This document shows positions 55,336-64,000 of a stretch of 64,000 nucleotides of DNA, in pieces. The DNA comes from Parasedimentitalea denitrificans (GTDB lineage Bacteria > Pseudomonadota > Alphaproteobacteria > Rhodobacterales > Rhodobacteraceae). The stretch covers positions 1 to 64,000 of the forward strand of contig NZ_QHLQ01000021.1 of the NCBI RefSeq assembly GCF_011813015.1, in the 5' to 3' direction. The position numbers and the translations under genes were made by a program. Numbering within the stretch: position 1 is the stretch's first letter; each line of letters begins with the position of its first letter. The notes beneath the pieces are model-generated. The model saw only the letters and a program-made list of their open reading frames with translations, did not search any database and was not told where the DNA came from.

Positions 55336-56486
55336 CCAATCGTTTGGATTCGCAACTCGAATTCCTCTTGGAGGCCGACAAGCTGCGCCAAGTTGAACGT
55401 GCAAACTTGATCCTTGATTGCTCTCGATGCGAGAATTCTGCAGAACATAGCTGGCATTTGGCACTTTACGCATTTGTTCTAGCTCCATTGGCTGCTCCAA
55501 ATGTCGATATTTCCCGTGTAATCAAAATGTTGCTTCTGCATGACCTGGTCGAGATTGACGTGGGCGACCACCCTATCAATGTCGCAACAGATTGGGATGC
55601 CGTGGCGCAGGCAGAGCAGGTTGCAGCAAAAAGAATATTCGGTCTGCTGCCCGACGACCAAGGCGCTGATATGCTTACCCTCTGGCAAGAGTTCGAAGCC
55701 TGTCAGACCCCTGACGCTCGATTTGCAAAACAGTTAGATCGGTGCCAACCCGTCTTTCAAACTCTGTATGGAGACAATCCAGTTCCCGAACATCTGAAAA
55801 TCGCGACAGAAACGCTAAACGGGGGGCGCGCATCTTCGCTTGAGACTGAGTTCCCAGAGGCCTTCGCTCATGCTCAGGAACTACTTGGGAAACCACCTTC
55901 AACGAACAGTGACGAGCTAACCAAACGGCTACCGTTTCTAAATGAAACCGATGGGTTAAAGCATATTCTTCGTGCAACCCTCATAGGGAATGGTTCAAGG
56001 CGTGAAAACTCCGCCGAACATAGCTGGCACATAATGCTCTATGCATGGGTTCTTGCGGAGCATTCAAACTGTGAAATTGACGCCTCTCGCGTTATGCAAA
56101 TGCTATTGCTGCACGATATTGTTGAAATTGATGCTGGTGACGTACCAATACATGCACAGACAGATCAGGAAGCAATGGCTGCAAAGGAAGACGCCGCTGC
56201 AATTCGGTTGTTTGGGTTGCTACCAGATGAACAAAGAGCGGACTTCACAAACCTATGGCGTGAGTTCGAAGCTGCAGAAAGCGACGATTCAGTTTTTGCA
56301 AAATCCATCGATCGGGTTCAGCCAGTTCTGCTGAACTTGGAAAATGGCGGAGGCAGCTGGATCGATTACGATGTTTCGCTCGACCAAATCGACGCTCGCG
56401 TTGGTCAAAAAGTTCTTCGGGGTGCGCCAAGTGTATGGAACCATGTACGAGCCCGAGTGGAAATTTGGTTTGACAACGCGAAATAA
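55332..56486 (+). CDS. Tandem-duplicated HD-domain protein (YfbR-like, HD-HD)
   Basis: A 384-residue protein of two homologous HD_3 units. Unit 1 (about 1-185) has CENSAEHSWHLALYAFVLA and LLLHDLVEIDVGDHP. Unit 2 (about 200-384) has RENSAEHSWHIMLYAWVLA and LLLHDIVEIDAGDVP. Each keeps the His, His-Asp and Glu metal ligands of the 5'-deoxynucleotidase/HD_3 family, normally a single unit of about 190 residues. The likely activity is a phosphohydrolase on nucleotides (family inference). GTG start at 55332, overlapping the preceding stop. Confidence 0.82.
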   Translation: MTNRLDSQLEFLLEADKLRQVERANLILDCSRCENSAEHSWHLALYAFVLAPLAAPNVDISRVIKMLLLHDLVEIDVGDHPINVATDWDAVAQAEQVAAKRIFGLLPDDQGADMLTLWQEFEACQTPDARFAKQLDRCQPVFQTLYGDNPVPEHLKIATETLNGGRASSLETEFPEAFAHAQELLGKPPSTNSDELTKRLPFLNETDGLKHILRATLIGNGSRRENSAEHSWHIMLYAWVLAEHSNCEIDASRVMQMLLLHDIVEIDAGDVPIHAQTDQEAMAAKEDAAAIRLFGLLPDEQRADFTNLWREFEAAESDDSVFAKSIDRVQPVLLNLENGGGSWIDYDVSLDQIDARVGQKVLRGAPSVWNHVRARVEIWFDNAK

Positions 56487-56804
56487 GATATATGTTTGAT
56501 TACAAATAGCTAGACATACAAATATCGATGGAGAGATACCTACGTCATTGCCTTCCGGTATTTTTTTACTTTGTTACACCTCATGCACACGCCATGGTGT
56601 TTACATACTCTTAAATGCTAATTGATTGATCGATTGCAGCGCTTTGCTAAGTTTTTGCCAGTATAAAACTCCATCTAGTACTACTCGAACTACCGCCAAT
56701 TTACCATGTACCAATCGGTCAATGTTTATTTTGATGAGGCCAGCTTTCTGTCTTATTTGTAATTTTGTGATCCTATTAATCGAATTCAACTTGGTGATTG
56801 TCTA
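56487..56804. other. AT-rich intergenic region before the TetR gene
   Basis: About 318 bases, visibly more AT-rich than the genes on either side. No gene, RNA or strong hairpin is evident; a 62-codon minus frame is present but has no family look or ribosome binding site. It should contain the promoter and possible autoregulatory operator of the TetR gene. Confidence 0.5.
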
Positions 56805-57368
56805 ATGCGTGCGAACAAAAGGGATGAACTACTGCAAAAAGCGCTGTCCGTTTTTTATCAGAAGGGATTTAATGCGACGGGCATGGACTTGCTGGTTAAA
56901 GAGACCGAAATCTCCAAAACTTCGAAGTATAAGTATTTCAAAACAAAAGATGATTTAATTCTAGCCACTCTTCGGCTGCGCGATGAGTTGTTCCGAAACA
57001 CAATTCTTCGCAGGATGGAAGAGTTATCAGACACCCCAAAAGGCCAAGTGCGTGCACTGTTTGATGCTTTGGGAGAATGGTTTGCCAGCGAAGAATTTCG
57101 AGGCTGTATGTTCATTAAGGCTTCGTCTGAATTTCAGGATCCAAGTCACGCAATTCGTCGCCAATCAGCCGAGCATAAACTTCTGTTTGCAGAACACATC
57201 CAAAGACTGTTGATAGAGGCAGGTTATAGGGGCACTGATATTCTCACCCGTCAGCTGATGGTGCTAAAAGAAGGCGCCATTATTGCTGCGCACGTTAGTC
57301 AAAGCACGACGGCGGCTGAAGATGCCAAAGAGATAGCGGAAAAATTGCTTGAAGATGCGAAACTTTAG
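56805..57368 (+). CDS. TetR-family transcriptional regulator
   Basis: A 187-residue repressor with the N-terminal TetR helix-turn-helix (DELLQKALSVFYQKGFNATGMDLLVKETEISKTSKYKYFKTKDDLILATL) and a C-terminal ligand domain with GCMFIKASSEFQDP, recalling the TetR_C group near AcrR/YbjK-like regulators. The recognition helix reads SKTSKYKYF where SKTTLYKYF is usual. Its target is unknown; the SMR exporter 1 kb away is one candidate. Its end overlaps the convergent amidotransferase gene by four bases. Confidence 0.85.
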   Translation: MRANKRDELLQKALSVFYQKGFNATGMDLLVKETEISKTSKYKYFKTKDDLILATLRLRDELFRNTILRRMEELSDTPKGQVRALFDALGEWFASEEFRGCMFIKASSEFQDPSHAIRRQSAEHKLLFAEHIQRLLIEAGYRGTDILTRQLMVLKEGAIIAAHVSQSTTAAEDAKEIAEKLLEDAKL

Positions 57369-58144
57369 AATTCCGGTGTGAACTCTGTCATAGAAATCTT
57401 GCCATCATTTAGCTCCATGAACGTCCCTGCCGCCAGTTCCGTCCAACCGGTTTCATCCGCTTCCAGGGGTTCAGATACCACAGCCCAACCTTGTCGGGCT
57501 TCGCTCCAGCGGTAGTAGACTGAGGGGGCGATATGATCAGATGAATATCGCACTGCAAACATCCGTTTTCCATCAGAAAGAGCGGCAGACAGACGCATAT
57601 GCGGGGTGCATCCACGTTCCCGCGATAGATTTTCAAGTCGGGCAACCGAACGCGAAAGTGCGCCATGCGGATCCCGATCAAGCCCCTCGTCTAGCGCCAT
57701 CAGGAATAATACTTCGCTGTCAGTTGCGCCCTTACGATGATGATACAGATCATCAGAAACACACATATCTGCCTGTTTTCGAAAATGCTCAAATCCTCCG
57801 GCTTGGCCGTTATGCATGAAACTCCAATTTCCAGCTGTAAAGGGATGGCAGTTATTGCGACTGATTGCAGATCCAGTTGACGCCCGGACGTGAGCTAGAA
57901 ACAGACCTGATCGAATATGATGAGCAACCGATCGCAGATTTGGATCAGACCAAGCGGGATAAACGTCACGGTACAGCCCCGGTTCCGGCCGAGTGTCATA
58001 CCATGCAACTCCAAATCCATCGCCGTTAGTTGACGTCTTGCATTCGTCAGCCTCTTTGCTTTGTTCGATTAGCGAATGGCCTGGGCGCGAAATGACATCC
58101 TCAAGATAGATCGGAGCTCCGATATAAGCTGCCCAACGACACAT
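57365..58144 (-). CDS. Class II glutamine amidotransferase (YafJ-like)
   Basis: A 259-residue N-terminal-nucleophile amidotransferase. After Met removal Cys2 (MCRWAAYIGAPIYLEDVI) is the nucleophile. NGDGFGVAWYD, FLAHVRASTGSAISRNNCHPF and WSFMHNGQ form the glutaminase site. No synthase domain is attached. Relatives include YafJ and EgtC; ergothioneine genes are not nearby, so the acceptor is unknown. Confidence 0.85.
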   Translation of the reverse strand: MCRWAAYIGAPIYLEDVISRPGHSLIEQSKEADECKTSTNGDGFGVAWYDTRPEPGLYRDVYPAWSDPNLRSVAHHIRSGLFLAHVRASTGSAISRNNCHPFTAGNWSFMHNGQAGGFEHFRKQADMCVSDDLYHHRKGATDSEVLFLMALDEGLDRDPHGALSRSVARLENLSRERGCTPHMRLSAALSDGKRMFAVRYSSDHIAPSVYYRWSEARQGWAVVSEPLEADETGWTELAAGTFMELNDGKISMTEFTPEF

Positions 58145-58407
58145 AGGGATATCCTTTCTACGACGTGAATACGGACCGTCTAGTTCTTCACATAAAGTTT
58201 ATCCGGTCACTACTCCACACACGCCAACAGGTCGAGTGTAGCACCGCACAGTCGGCTGTTCAAAATTAAGCCTTCCAAATGCAAAAATAGTCTGAGCGCG
58301 ACACTTGCTGCCGCTTCTAATGCAGCTAGCTCTGAACACGCTCCTATTTTCACTGTAAACGCCCCGCAATTCTGTTGCAGCCAATGGCCACAGCCGGAAA
58401 GATAAAC

Positions 58408-58743
58408 ATGCCCGCTCACTATCTATATTTGATTTTGGCAGTTGCTGCTGAAACCATTGGCACAACTGCGCTGCAAGCAAGCAAGGAATTCACGCGTTTG
58501 ATGCCATCGGTCATTGTAGTGGTCAGCTACGCGCTGTCGTTCTATCTGCTTGCGCTGACGTTGAGGTTCATGCCGGTTGGGATTGTCTATGCGATTTGGT
58601 CCGGGTTGGGCATCGTTCTGATCGCGGCGATCGGTTATGCAATTTTTGGTCAGAAAATGGATCTGCCCGCGATAATCGGGATGGCCCTCATCGTCTTGGG
58701 TATCGTGGTTATTCAGCTATTTTCCAAATCAGCCAGCCACTAG
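58408..58743 (+). CDS. Small multidrug resistance (SMR) exporter, EmrE-like
   Basis: A 111-residue protein of four membrane helices. The essential Glu15 is in LILAVAAETIGTTAL, and the family loop is RFMPVGIVYAIWSGLGIVLIAAIGY. It exports cationic drugs or quaternary amines by proton exchange, or guanidinium in the Gdx branch; the A-x-x-x-E-x-x-G-T pattern is that of EmrE/Qac types. The ATG at 58408 is preceded by GGAAAG. Confidence 0.9.
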   Translation: MPAHYLYLILAVAAETIGTTALQASKEFTRLMPSVIVVVSYALSFYLLALTLRFMPVGIVYAIWSGLGIVLIAAIGYAIFGQKMDLPAIIGMALIVLGIVVIQLFSKSASH

Positions 58744-58865
58744 TCGGCCAAGTGAAGTAAAAATAAAATATCCGGCAGCTTTGGTACCGCAAAGATGTAT
58801 TTTCTCTGGCCTTTAGTCGGCGTTCACGCTATGGGCGCAGCAACTCCCTTACAAAGGCTGACTTC

Positions 58866-60686
58866 ATGCAACTGCGCAACATTGCGATCATCGCTCACGT
58901 GGACCACGGCAAAACCACCTTGGTGGACGAAATGCTGAAACAATCCGGTGTCTTCCGCGACAACCAGGCCGTGGCCGAGCGCGCCATGGACTCAAATGAT
59001 CTAGAGCGTGAACGCGGCATCACAATCCTTGCCAAGGCGACATCAGTCGAATGGAACGACACTCGCATCAATATCGTCGACACCCCCGGTCACGCCGATT
59101 TTGGCGGCGAAGTTGAGCGGATTCTGTCGATGGTTGACGGTGTTGTCCTTCTGGTCGACGCTGCCGAAGGCCCAATGCCACAGACTAAGTTTGTAACATC
59201 CAAAGCTCTGGCGCTTGGCCTTAAGCCGATTGTAGTTGTCAACAAGGTAGACAAGCCCGACGGTGAGCCAGATCGTGCGCTTGACGAGTGTTTTGACCTG
59301 TTTGCCAGCCTGGGCGCTTCCGATGAGCAGCTCGACTTCCCGACAATGTACGCATCTGGCCGTTCCGGTTGGGCTGACATGGAATTGGACGGTCCGCGCA
59401 AGGATCTGACGGCCCTGTTCGATTTGATAGTTGAACATGTCCCCGCGCCGGCTCAGCAAGAGCGCAAAGACGAACCATTCCGGATGCTGGCTACAACCTT
59501 GGGCCACGATCCGTTTATCGGTCGCCTTCTGACCGGCCGTGTCGAAAGCGGTACTTTGAAAGCCGGTGCAACCATGAAGGGCCTGTCCCGTGACGGCACC
59601 CAGATTGAAAGCTTCCGCGTCACTAAGATAATGGCGTTCCGCGGCCTGACCCAGCAGCCGATCGACGTCGCTGAAGCCGGCGACATCGTTTCAATTGCCG
59701 GTATGGCTAAAGTTACTGTGGCAGACAGCATCGTTGACCCTGAGGTTACCGAGGCGATGGAAGCGCAACCGATTGATCCTCCGACCATCACCGTTACCTT
59801 TGGAATCAATGACAGCCCTCTGGCTGGTCGCGACGGCAAACACGTTCAATCGCGTGTCATCCGTAACCGTCTGATGAAAGAGGCGGAAACCAACGTTGCG
59901 ATCCGCATCACCGACACTCCTGGCGGCGACGCTTTTGAAGTTGCAGGGCGTGGTGAATTGCAAATGGGCGTGTTGATTGAAAACATGCGCCGCGAGGGTT
60001 TTGAGCTGTCGATCTCCCGTCCTCAAGTTCTGTTCCGTGACATTGATGGCGAGCGTAACGAGCCGGTCGAAGAAGTCACCATTGACGTCGATGACGAGTA
60101 CTCTGGTGTTGTCATCGAAAAGCTGACTGGCGTTCGCCGTGGGTCACTGACCGAGATGAAACCTGCAGGTGCTGGTAAAACCCGTATCATTGCCCACGTT
60201 CCGTCGCGTGGCTTGATCGGCTACCAGGGCGAGTTCATGACTGATACCCGCGGTACAGGCGTTTTGAACCGGGTGTTCCACGAGTGGGCTCCTTACAAGG
60301 GTAAAATCCCGGGTCGCCGTGCTGGTGTTCTTATTTCCATGGAAAGCGGTCAGTCGGTTGCCTTTGCTCTGTGGAACCTTGAAGAGCGCGGCAAGATGTT
60401 CATCGGTGCCCAAGCTGATGTCTATCAGGGTATGATCATTGGTGAACACAGCCGTGAAAACGATCTGGAAGTGAACCCGCTGAAGGGCAAGAAGCTTACC
60501 AATGTTCGGGCTTCTGGTACCGACGAAGCTGTGCGCCTGACAACTCCGGTCACCCTGTCGCTGGAACAGTCGATTGCTTATATCGACAATGACGAACTGG
60601 TTGAGGTAACTCCAAACGCCATTCGCCTGCGTAAGCGTCACCTTGACCCGCATGAGCGTAAGCGCGCATCTCGCGCAGCAGAATAA
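58866..60686 (+). CDS. typA: Translational GTPase TypA/BipA
   Basis: A 606-residue ribosome-associated GTPase used in stress and cold adaptation. G1 is [16 protein letters not shown]3 is [16 protein letters not shown] and G4 is [11 protein letters not shown]. Then come domain II, EF-G-like domains III/V ([29 protein letters not shown]) and the TypA-specific C-terminal domain. Length is standard. Confidence 0.97.
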   Translation: MQLRNIAIIAHVDHGKTTLVDEMLKQSGVFRDNQAVAERAMDSNDLERERGITILAKATSVEWNDTRINIVDTPGHADFGGEVERILSMVDGVVLLVDAAEGPMPQTKFVTSKALALGLKPIVVVNKVDKPDGEPDRALDECFDLFASLGASDEQLDFPTMYASGRSGWADMELDGPRKDLTALFDLIVEHVPAPAQQERKDEPFRMLATTLGHDPFIGRLLTGRVESGTLKAGATMKGLSRDGTQIESFRVTKIMAFRGLTQQPIDVAEAGDIVSIAGMAKVTVADSIVDPEVTEAMEAQPIDPPTITVTFGINDSPLAGRDGKHVQSRVIRNRLMKEAETNVAIRITDTPGGDAFEVAGRGELQMGVLIENMRREGFELSISRPQVLFRDIDGERNEPVEEVTIDVDDEYSGVVIEKLTGVRRGSLTEMKPAGAGKTRIIAHVPSRGLIGYQGEFMTDTRGTGVLNRVFHEWAPYKGKIPGRRAGVLISMESGQSVAFALWNLEERGKMFIGAQADVYQGMIIGEHSRENDLEVNPLKGKKLTNVRASGTDEAVRLTTPVTLSLEQSIAYIDNDELVEVTPNAIRLRKRHLDPHERKRASRAAE

Positions 60687-60690
60687 ATCA

Positions 60691-60718
60691 AAAAGGGCGC
60701 CTCACCGGGCGCCCTTTT
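60691..60718 (+). terminator. Rho-independent terminator of typA
   Basis: A 10-bp perfect stem AAAAGGGCGC (60691-60700) with GCGCCCTTTT (60709-60718), starting four bases after the stop; the terminal T residues are part of the stem. Confidence 0.9.
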
Positions 60719-60731
60719 CACTTGATAGGTT

Positions 60732-60767
60732 TGAAAAAGGGGCACCGGATTTTCTCCGATGCCCCTT
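60732..60767 (-). terminator. Terminator of the DUF1330 / alaS unit
   Basis: AAGGGGCA (60737-60744) pairs with TGCCCCTT (60760-60767), with a further CGG/CCG inside. On the minus strand the stem runs into TTTTTC, 25 bases past the DUF1330 stop. Confidence 0.85.
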
Positions 60768-60791
60768 ACTGTTTCTAACAACATAGAGAAC

Positions 60792-61079
60792 TTATTCGCT
60801 GGTCTCGACCACCATCAACTCGCGTTCAGCTGCGCCACGTGCGTGGTTTAGCGCCTCTTGATACTCAGGGCTGTGATAGCATTCGACTGCAGCATCGACC
60901 GATGGGAACTTGGCGACCACATTACGTGGACGCTCTTTTCCTTCTAGCTGTACAAACTTGCCACCACGCGCGATGAATTCACCACCGTGTTTAGCAATTG
61001 CTGGGCCTGCCAGCTTTGCATATTTGCCATACGCATCGGCGTCAGTCACCGTTACATGTGCAATCCATAGTGCTCCCAC
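60792..61079 (-). CDS. DUF1330 dimeric alpha/beta-barrel protein
   Basis: A 95-residue protein of the DUF1330 (ferredoxin-like dimeric barrel) family: ALWIAHVTVTDADAYGKYAK, KHGGEFIARGGKFVQLEG and VECYHSPEYQEALNHA. Biochemical function unknown. It follows alaS after five bases and is probably co-transcribed with it. Confidence 0.85.
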   Translation of the reverse strand: MGALWIAHVTVTDADAYGKYAKLAGPAIAKHGGEFIARGGKFVQLEGKERPRNVVAKFPSVDAAVECYHSPEYQEALNHARGAAERELMVVETSE

Positions 61080-61084
61080 GGGAT

Positions 61085-63745
61085 TTATCCTTCCAGAACT
61101 GTTTCGGCAGCCTTAATCGCTGCGTCAGAATTTGAGATATCTTTGGCACCGCCCTGCGCCATGTCAGGACGGCCACCGCCGCCTTTGCCGCCCAACTCCA
61201 CGACTGCGGCCTTCACCAGATCCACTGCCGACAAGCTGCCCAGCAAATCCTTGGTCACACCAGATGCAACGGCGACCTTACCGCCGGTGTCGGCGATCAA
61301 CAGAACCGCGCCTGATACCAAACGCTCTTTGTGCTCGTCAATCAGCGCTGGCAGGTCACGACCAGAAACGCCCTTCAAGACCTGTGCGATAAACTGAACA
61401 CCATTAATGGTCTTGGCGTCAGCACCGCCACTGTCGCCAGAACCACCGGCCATCGCCAGCTCGCGGCGCAATTGGGACACCTCGTTCTGAAGAGATTTGC
61501 GTTCGTCGATCAGAGACTTCAGGCGATCCAGAACTTCGTCCGATGGCGATTTAAGCGCATTAGCCACTTTGCCCATACGTGCCGACTCTCGTTCGATATG
61601 TGCAAAGGCCGCGCCGCCAGTTAGGGCTTCGATCCGGCGCACGCCGGCTGATGACGCGCTGTCGCCCAAAAGAACAAACGTTCCTATGTCACCTGTTTGT
61701 TTGACGTGAGTACCTCCGCACAGCTCGATCGAATAGGTGTCTCCATCGCGGCCCTTGCCGGTCTCGGCCTGCCCCATGGACACCACACGAACTTCGTCGC
61801 CGTACTTCTCACCAAAAAGAGCCTGAGCTCCAATTTCGCGCGCGTCATCCGGAGTCATGATGCGAGTTTCAACAGGGCTATTTTGACGAATAAAGGCATT
61901 CACGTCGGTAGCGACCTTGCTCAACTCTTCTGCCGACAAGGCCTTTGAGTGGCTAAAGTCGAACCGAAGCCGATCTTCGGCATTCAAGGAACCGCGCTGA
62001 GCAACGTGGTCACCCAGAGTTTCCCTTAGCGCCTCGTGAAGCAGGTGAGTGGCAGAGTGATTTGCACGAATGGCCGAACGCTGGGCGTGATCGACCACCA
62101 ACTGTGCAGCCGTGCCGGTACCAATCGCCCCTTCAACAACCTCAGCGAAATGAATAAATACCCCAGCCGCCTTTCGGGTTGTGGTCACTTTTGCAAGGCC
62201 ACCCTCTGTACGGATAAGCCCTGCATCTCCTACTTGACCGCCTGACTCTGCATAAAACGGTGTTTGGTTCAGAACAATCTGGACCTTTTCGCCCTTTTCC
62301 GCAGACTTAGCTTCGCCCCCGTCCATGACCAATACAGCGATCTGGCCTTCTGCGTCCTCAGTGTCATAACCGAGGAAATCAGTCGTGCCATGGGCCTCTG
62401 CGATATCAAACCAAATCGTGCTATCAGCGGCCTCGCCTGATCCAGTCCAAGCAGCCCTTGCTTTAGCTTTCTGTTCAGCCATAGCGCTGTCAAAGCCGTT
62501 GGTATCAACAGTTCGGCCCTTTTCTCTCAATGCATCTTGGGTCAGATCCAATGGGAAACCATAAGTGTCATACAGTTTAAAAGCCGCTGCACCGGGAAGC
62601 GGAGCGCTTTCCTCTAGCCCCTCCAACTCATCATCCAAGAGCTTCAGGCCACGATCCAGCGTTTGCTTGAACCGCGTTTCTTCCTGCTTCAATGTCTCTT
62701 CAATCAAGGCCTGTGCCTGCCCCAGTTCTGGGTAAGCAGCGCCCATCTGCTGCACCAGTGTTGGGACCAATTGGTGCATAACCGGATCCTTGGCGCCCAA
62801 CAGGTGCGCATGGCGCATAGCACGACGCATGATCCGACGCAGAACATACCCGCGCCCGTCATTTGCTGGCATAACACCATCTGCAATCAAGAACGAGGTC
62901 GAGCGGAGATGGTCAGCAATCACTCTGTGATGCACGTTCTGATCGCCATATGGATCAACCGAGGTTGCACTGGCAGAGGCTTCGATCAAGGTTTTAAACA
63001 GGTCAGTGTCGTAGTTGTCGTGGCTACCTTGCAGCAGCGCTCCGATCCGTTCTAGGCCCATTCCTGTATCAATTGACTGCATGTCCAGTGCTGTCATCGA
63101 TCCATCTTCGAACTGTTCATTCTGCATGAAAACGACGTTCCAGATTTCGATAAACCGGTCACCATCTTCGTCTGGGCTGCCCGGAGGTCCGCCGGGAATA
63201 TGATCACCATGATCAAAGAAAATCTCGGTGCAGGGACCACAGGGACCCGTTGGCCCCATTTGCCAAAAATTGTCGTTGGTCGGAATCCGGATTATCCGGT
63301 CATCACTAAGCCCAGCCACCTTCTTCCAGATATCCGCAGCTTCGTCATCCGTATGATAGACGGTGACGAGCAACCGCTCCTTAGGGATGTCAAATTCTTT
63401 AGTCAGCAAGTCCCAAGCATAAGGAATCGCTTCCTTTTTGAAGTAGTCGCCAAAGCTAAAATTACCCAGCATTTCAAAGAACGTGTGATGGCGAGCAGTA
63501 TAGCCAACATTATCCAGGTCATTGTGCTTGCCGCCTGCCCTAACGCACTTCTGCGCAGTGGTTGCGCGCGTGTAATCTCGCGTTTCCACTCCGGTGAACA
63601 GGTTTTTGAACTGTACCATTCCAGAGTTGACAAACATCAACGTCGGATCGTTACGCGGCACAAGAGGGCTGGATGCCACCACTTCGTGTCCCAATTTGGA
63701 ATAGTAGTTCAGAAATGTGGATCGGATTTCGTTCAGAGTTGGCAT
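61085..63745 (-). CDS. alaS: Alanyl-tRNA synthetase
   Basis: An 886-residue enzyme with a class II catalytic core ([37 protein letters not shown]), the tRNA-recognition domain, the editing domain with zinc-site [11 protein letters not shown] and CGGTHV, and the C-terminal oligomerisation domain ([14 protein letters not shown]). The ATG at 63745 starts the standard N-terminus with AAGAGA upstream; the extra 46 codons of the open frame cover the intergenic terminator and are rejected. Confidence 0.97.
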   Translation of the reverse strand: MPTLNEIRSTFLNYYSKLGHEVVASSPLVPRNDPTLMFVNSGMVQFKNLFTGVETRDYTRATTAQKCVRAGGKHNDLDNVGYTARHHTFFEMLGNFSFGDYFKKEAIPYAWDLLTKEFDIPKERLLVTVYHTDDEAADIWKKVAGLSDDRIIRIPTNDNFWQMGPTGPCGPCTEIFFDHGDHIPGGPPGSPDEDGDRFIEIWNVVFMQNEQFEDGSMTALDMQSIDTGMGLERIGALLQGSHDNYDTDLFKTLIEASASATSVDPYGDQNVHHRVIADHLRSTSFLIADGVMPANDGRGYVLRRIMRRAMRHAHLLGAKDPVMHQLVPTLVQQMGAAYPELGQAQALIEETLKQEETRFKQTLDRGLKLLDDELEGLEESAPLPGAAAFKLYDTYGFPLDLTQDALREKGRTVDTNGFDSAMAEQKAKARAAWTGSGEAADSTIWFDIAEAHGTTDFLGYDTEDAEGQIAVLVMDGGEAKSAEKGEKVQIVLNQTPFYAESGGQVGDAGLIRTEGGLAKVTTTRKAAGVFIHFAEVVEGAIGTGTAAQLVVDHAQRSAIRANHSATHLLHEALRETLGDHVAQRGSLNAEDRLRFDFSHSKALSAEELSKVATDVNAFIRQNSPVETRIMTPDDAREIGAQALFGEKYGDEVRVVSMGQAETGKGRDGDTYSIELCGGTHVKQTGDIGTFVLLGDSASSAGVRRIEALTGGAAFAHIERESARMGKVANALKSPSDEVLDRLKSLIDERKSLQNEVSQLRRELAMAGGSGDSGGADAKTINGVQFIAQVLKGVSGRDLPALIDEHKERLVSGAVLLIADTGGKVAVASGVTKDLLGSLSAVDLVKAAVVELGGKGGGGRPDMAQGGAKDISNSDAAIKAAETVLEG

Positions 63746-63836
63746 ATTCAGATCTCTTGACGGGCGTTGGAATGCGTTCTGAGCAGGTGTAGCCGCCCCA
63801 CTCTGCGCTGTCCACTGTTGCCATCGGCACAGAGCA

Positions 63837-63872
63837 TATGAAAAGGGGGCGCAACCGCTGTTACGCCCCCTT
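63837..63872 (-). terminator. Terminator between recA and alaS
   Basis: AAGGGGGCG (63843-63851) pairs with CGCCCCCTT (63864-63872). On the minus strand it is followed by TTTTC. It lies 24 bases past the recA stop and about 90 bases before the alaS start, so it ends recA or attenuates read-through into alaS. Confidence 0.85.
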
Positions 63873-63895
63873 AACTCAATCAAAATCCAAAGGAT

Positions 63896-64000
63896 CTATG
63901 CCTCTAGGATATCATCTGCATCGGGTCGATCAAAGTCCAGACCATGAGACGCACGGATCTTGTCCTCGATATCTATCGCGATGTGTGCGTGTTCCTTCAG
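63896..64000 (-). CDS. recA: RecA, C-terminal end (cut by window edge)
   Basis: The minus frame entering from the right edge reads LKEHAHIAIDIEDKIRASHG followed by an acidic tail (LDFDRPDADDILEA) and a TAG stop at 63898-63896. The helix with IEDKIRA and the acidic end fit the RecA C-terminus of Rhodobacterales, and recA directly upstream of alaS is a common order in this group. Only 34 residues are visible, so the identification rests partly on context. Confidence 0.75.
   Translation of the reverse strand: MKEHAHIAIDIEDKIRASHGLDFDRPDADDILEA

Noticed and set aside
63746..63883. 46-codon N-terminal extension of alaS
   Set aside because: It runs through the recA terminator and is not part of the AlaS fold.

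Overview
The window looks like a chromosomal segment from an alphaproteobacterium of the order Rhodobacterales (Roseobacter-type Rhodobacteraceae). The main signs are a ChpT phosphotransferase of the CckA-ChpT-CtrA relay, an iscR-iscS-sufB-sufC-sufD-sufS operon interleaved with two YIP1-like membrane proteins, ribosomal protein L21 with a helix-hairpin-helix tail, an OlsB-OlsA ornithine-lipid pair, an IalB-family periplasmic protein, and the gene order recA-alaS. The genus cannot be fixed from the sequence alone. Most of the window is ordinary, densely packed housekeeping chromosome.

Layout: 1-1.7 kb is a decayed accessory patch abutting the 3' end of tRNA-Arg(CCG). It holds an IS3-family remnant, a serine-recombinase pseudogene with three in-frame stops, a 9-bp tandem repeat and a second broken ORF. 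2-7.2 kb is an envelope block: a DUF882/M15 peptidase diverges from an L,D-transpeptidase followed by an LpxD paralogue, an acyl carrier protein and a ketoacyl-ACP synthase. 7.3-10 kb has an IalB protein, a candidate small RNA and a HerA-like ATPase. 10-15.4 kb is a complete LivKGFHM-type ABC importer. 15.5-24 kb holds a PQQ-type sugar dehydrogenase, a GlxA-type regulator, class II DAHP synthase, a PAS protein, yicC-gmk, a gamma-carbonic anhydrase and a PLP enzyme. 23.8-31.3 kb is the full phosphate regulon phoR-pstSCAB-phoU-phoB with a recognisable PHO box.

31.3-35.5 kb has a LysR regulator divergent from glutaryl-CoA dehydrogenase, then aroQ closely followed by an orphan LuxR regulator, then a candidate small RNA. 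35.5-46.2 kb carries rpsB-tsf, olsBA, DUF3553/chpT, proA, proB-obgE, a GNAT enzyme, rplU-rpmA and a DUF2059 protein. tRNA-Ser(CGA) sits at 46.4 kb. 46.7-54.4 kb is the suf operon. It is headed by an iscR gene that carries a one-base frameshift in a run of six G, and by a promoter whose -10 lies inside a perfect Irr/ICE-like palindrome. 54.4-64 kb has an alpha/beta hydrolase, a small helical protein and a duplicated HD-domain protein in overlapping order, then TetR, a class II glutamine amidotransferase, an SMR exporter, typA, a DUF1330 protein, alaS and the 3' end of recA.

The clearest points worth a second look are the iscR frameshift with its Irr-like promoter, two unannotated candidate small RNAs (about 8.04-8.11 kb minus and 35.32-35.42 kb plus), the LuxR solo with altered ligand-pocket residues, the HD-HD duplication, and the decayed island at the tRNA-Arg gene. 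No CRISPR array, prophage, antiphage locus or wholly new multi-gene system is visible.
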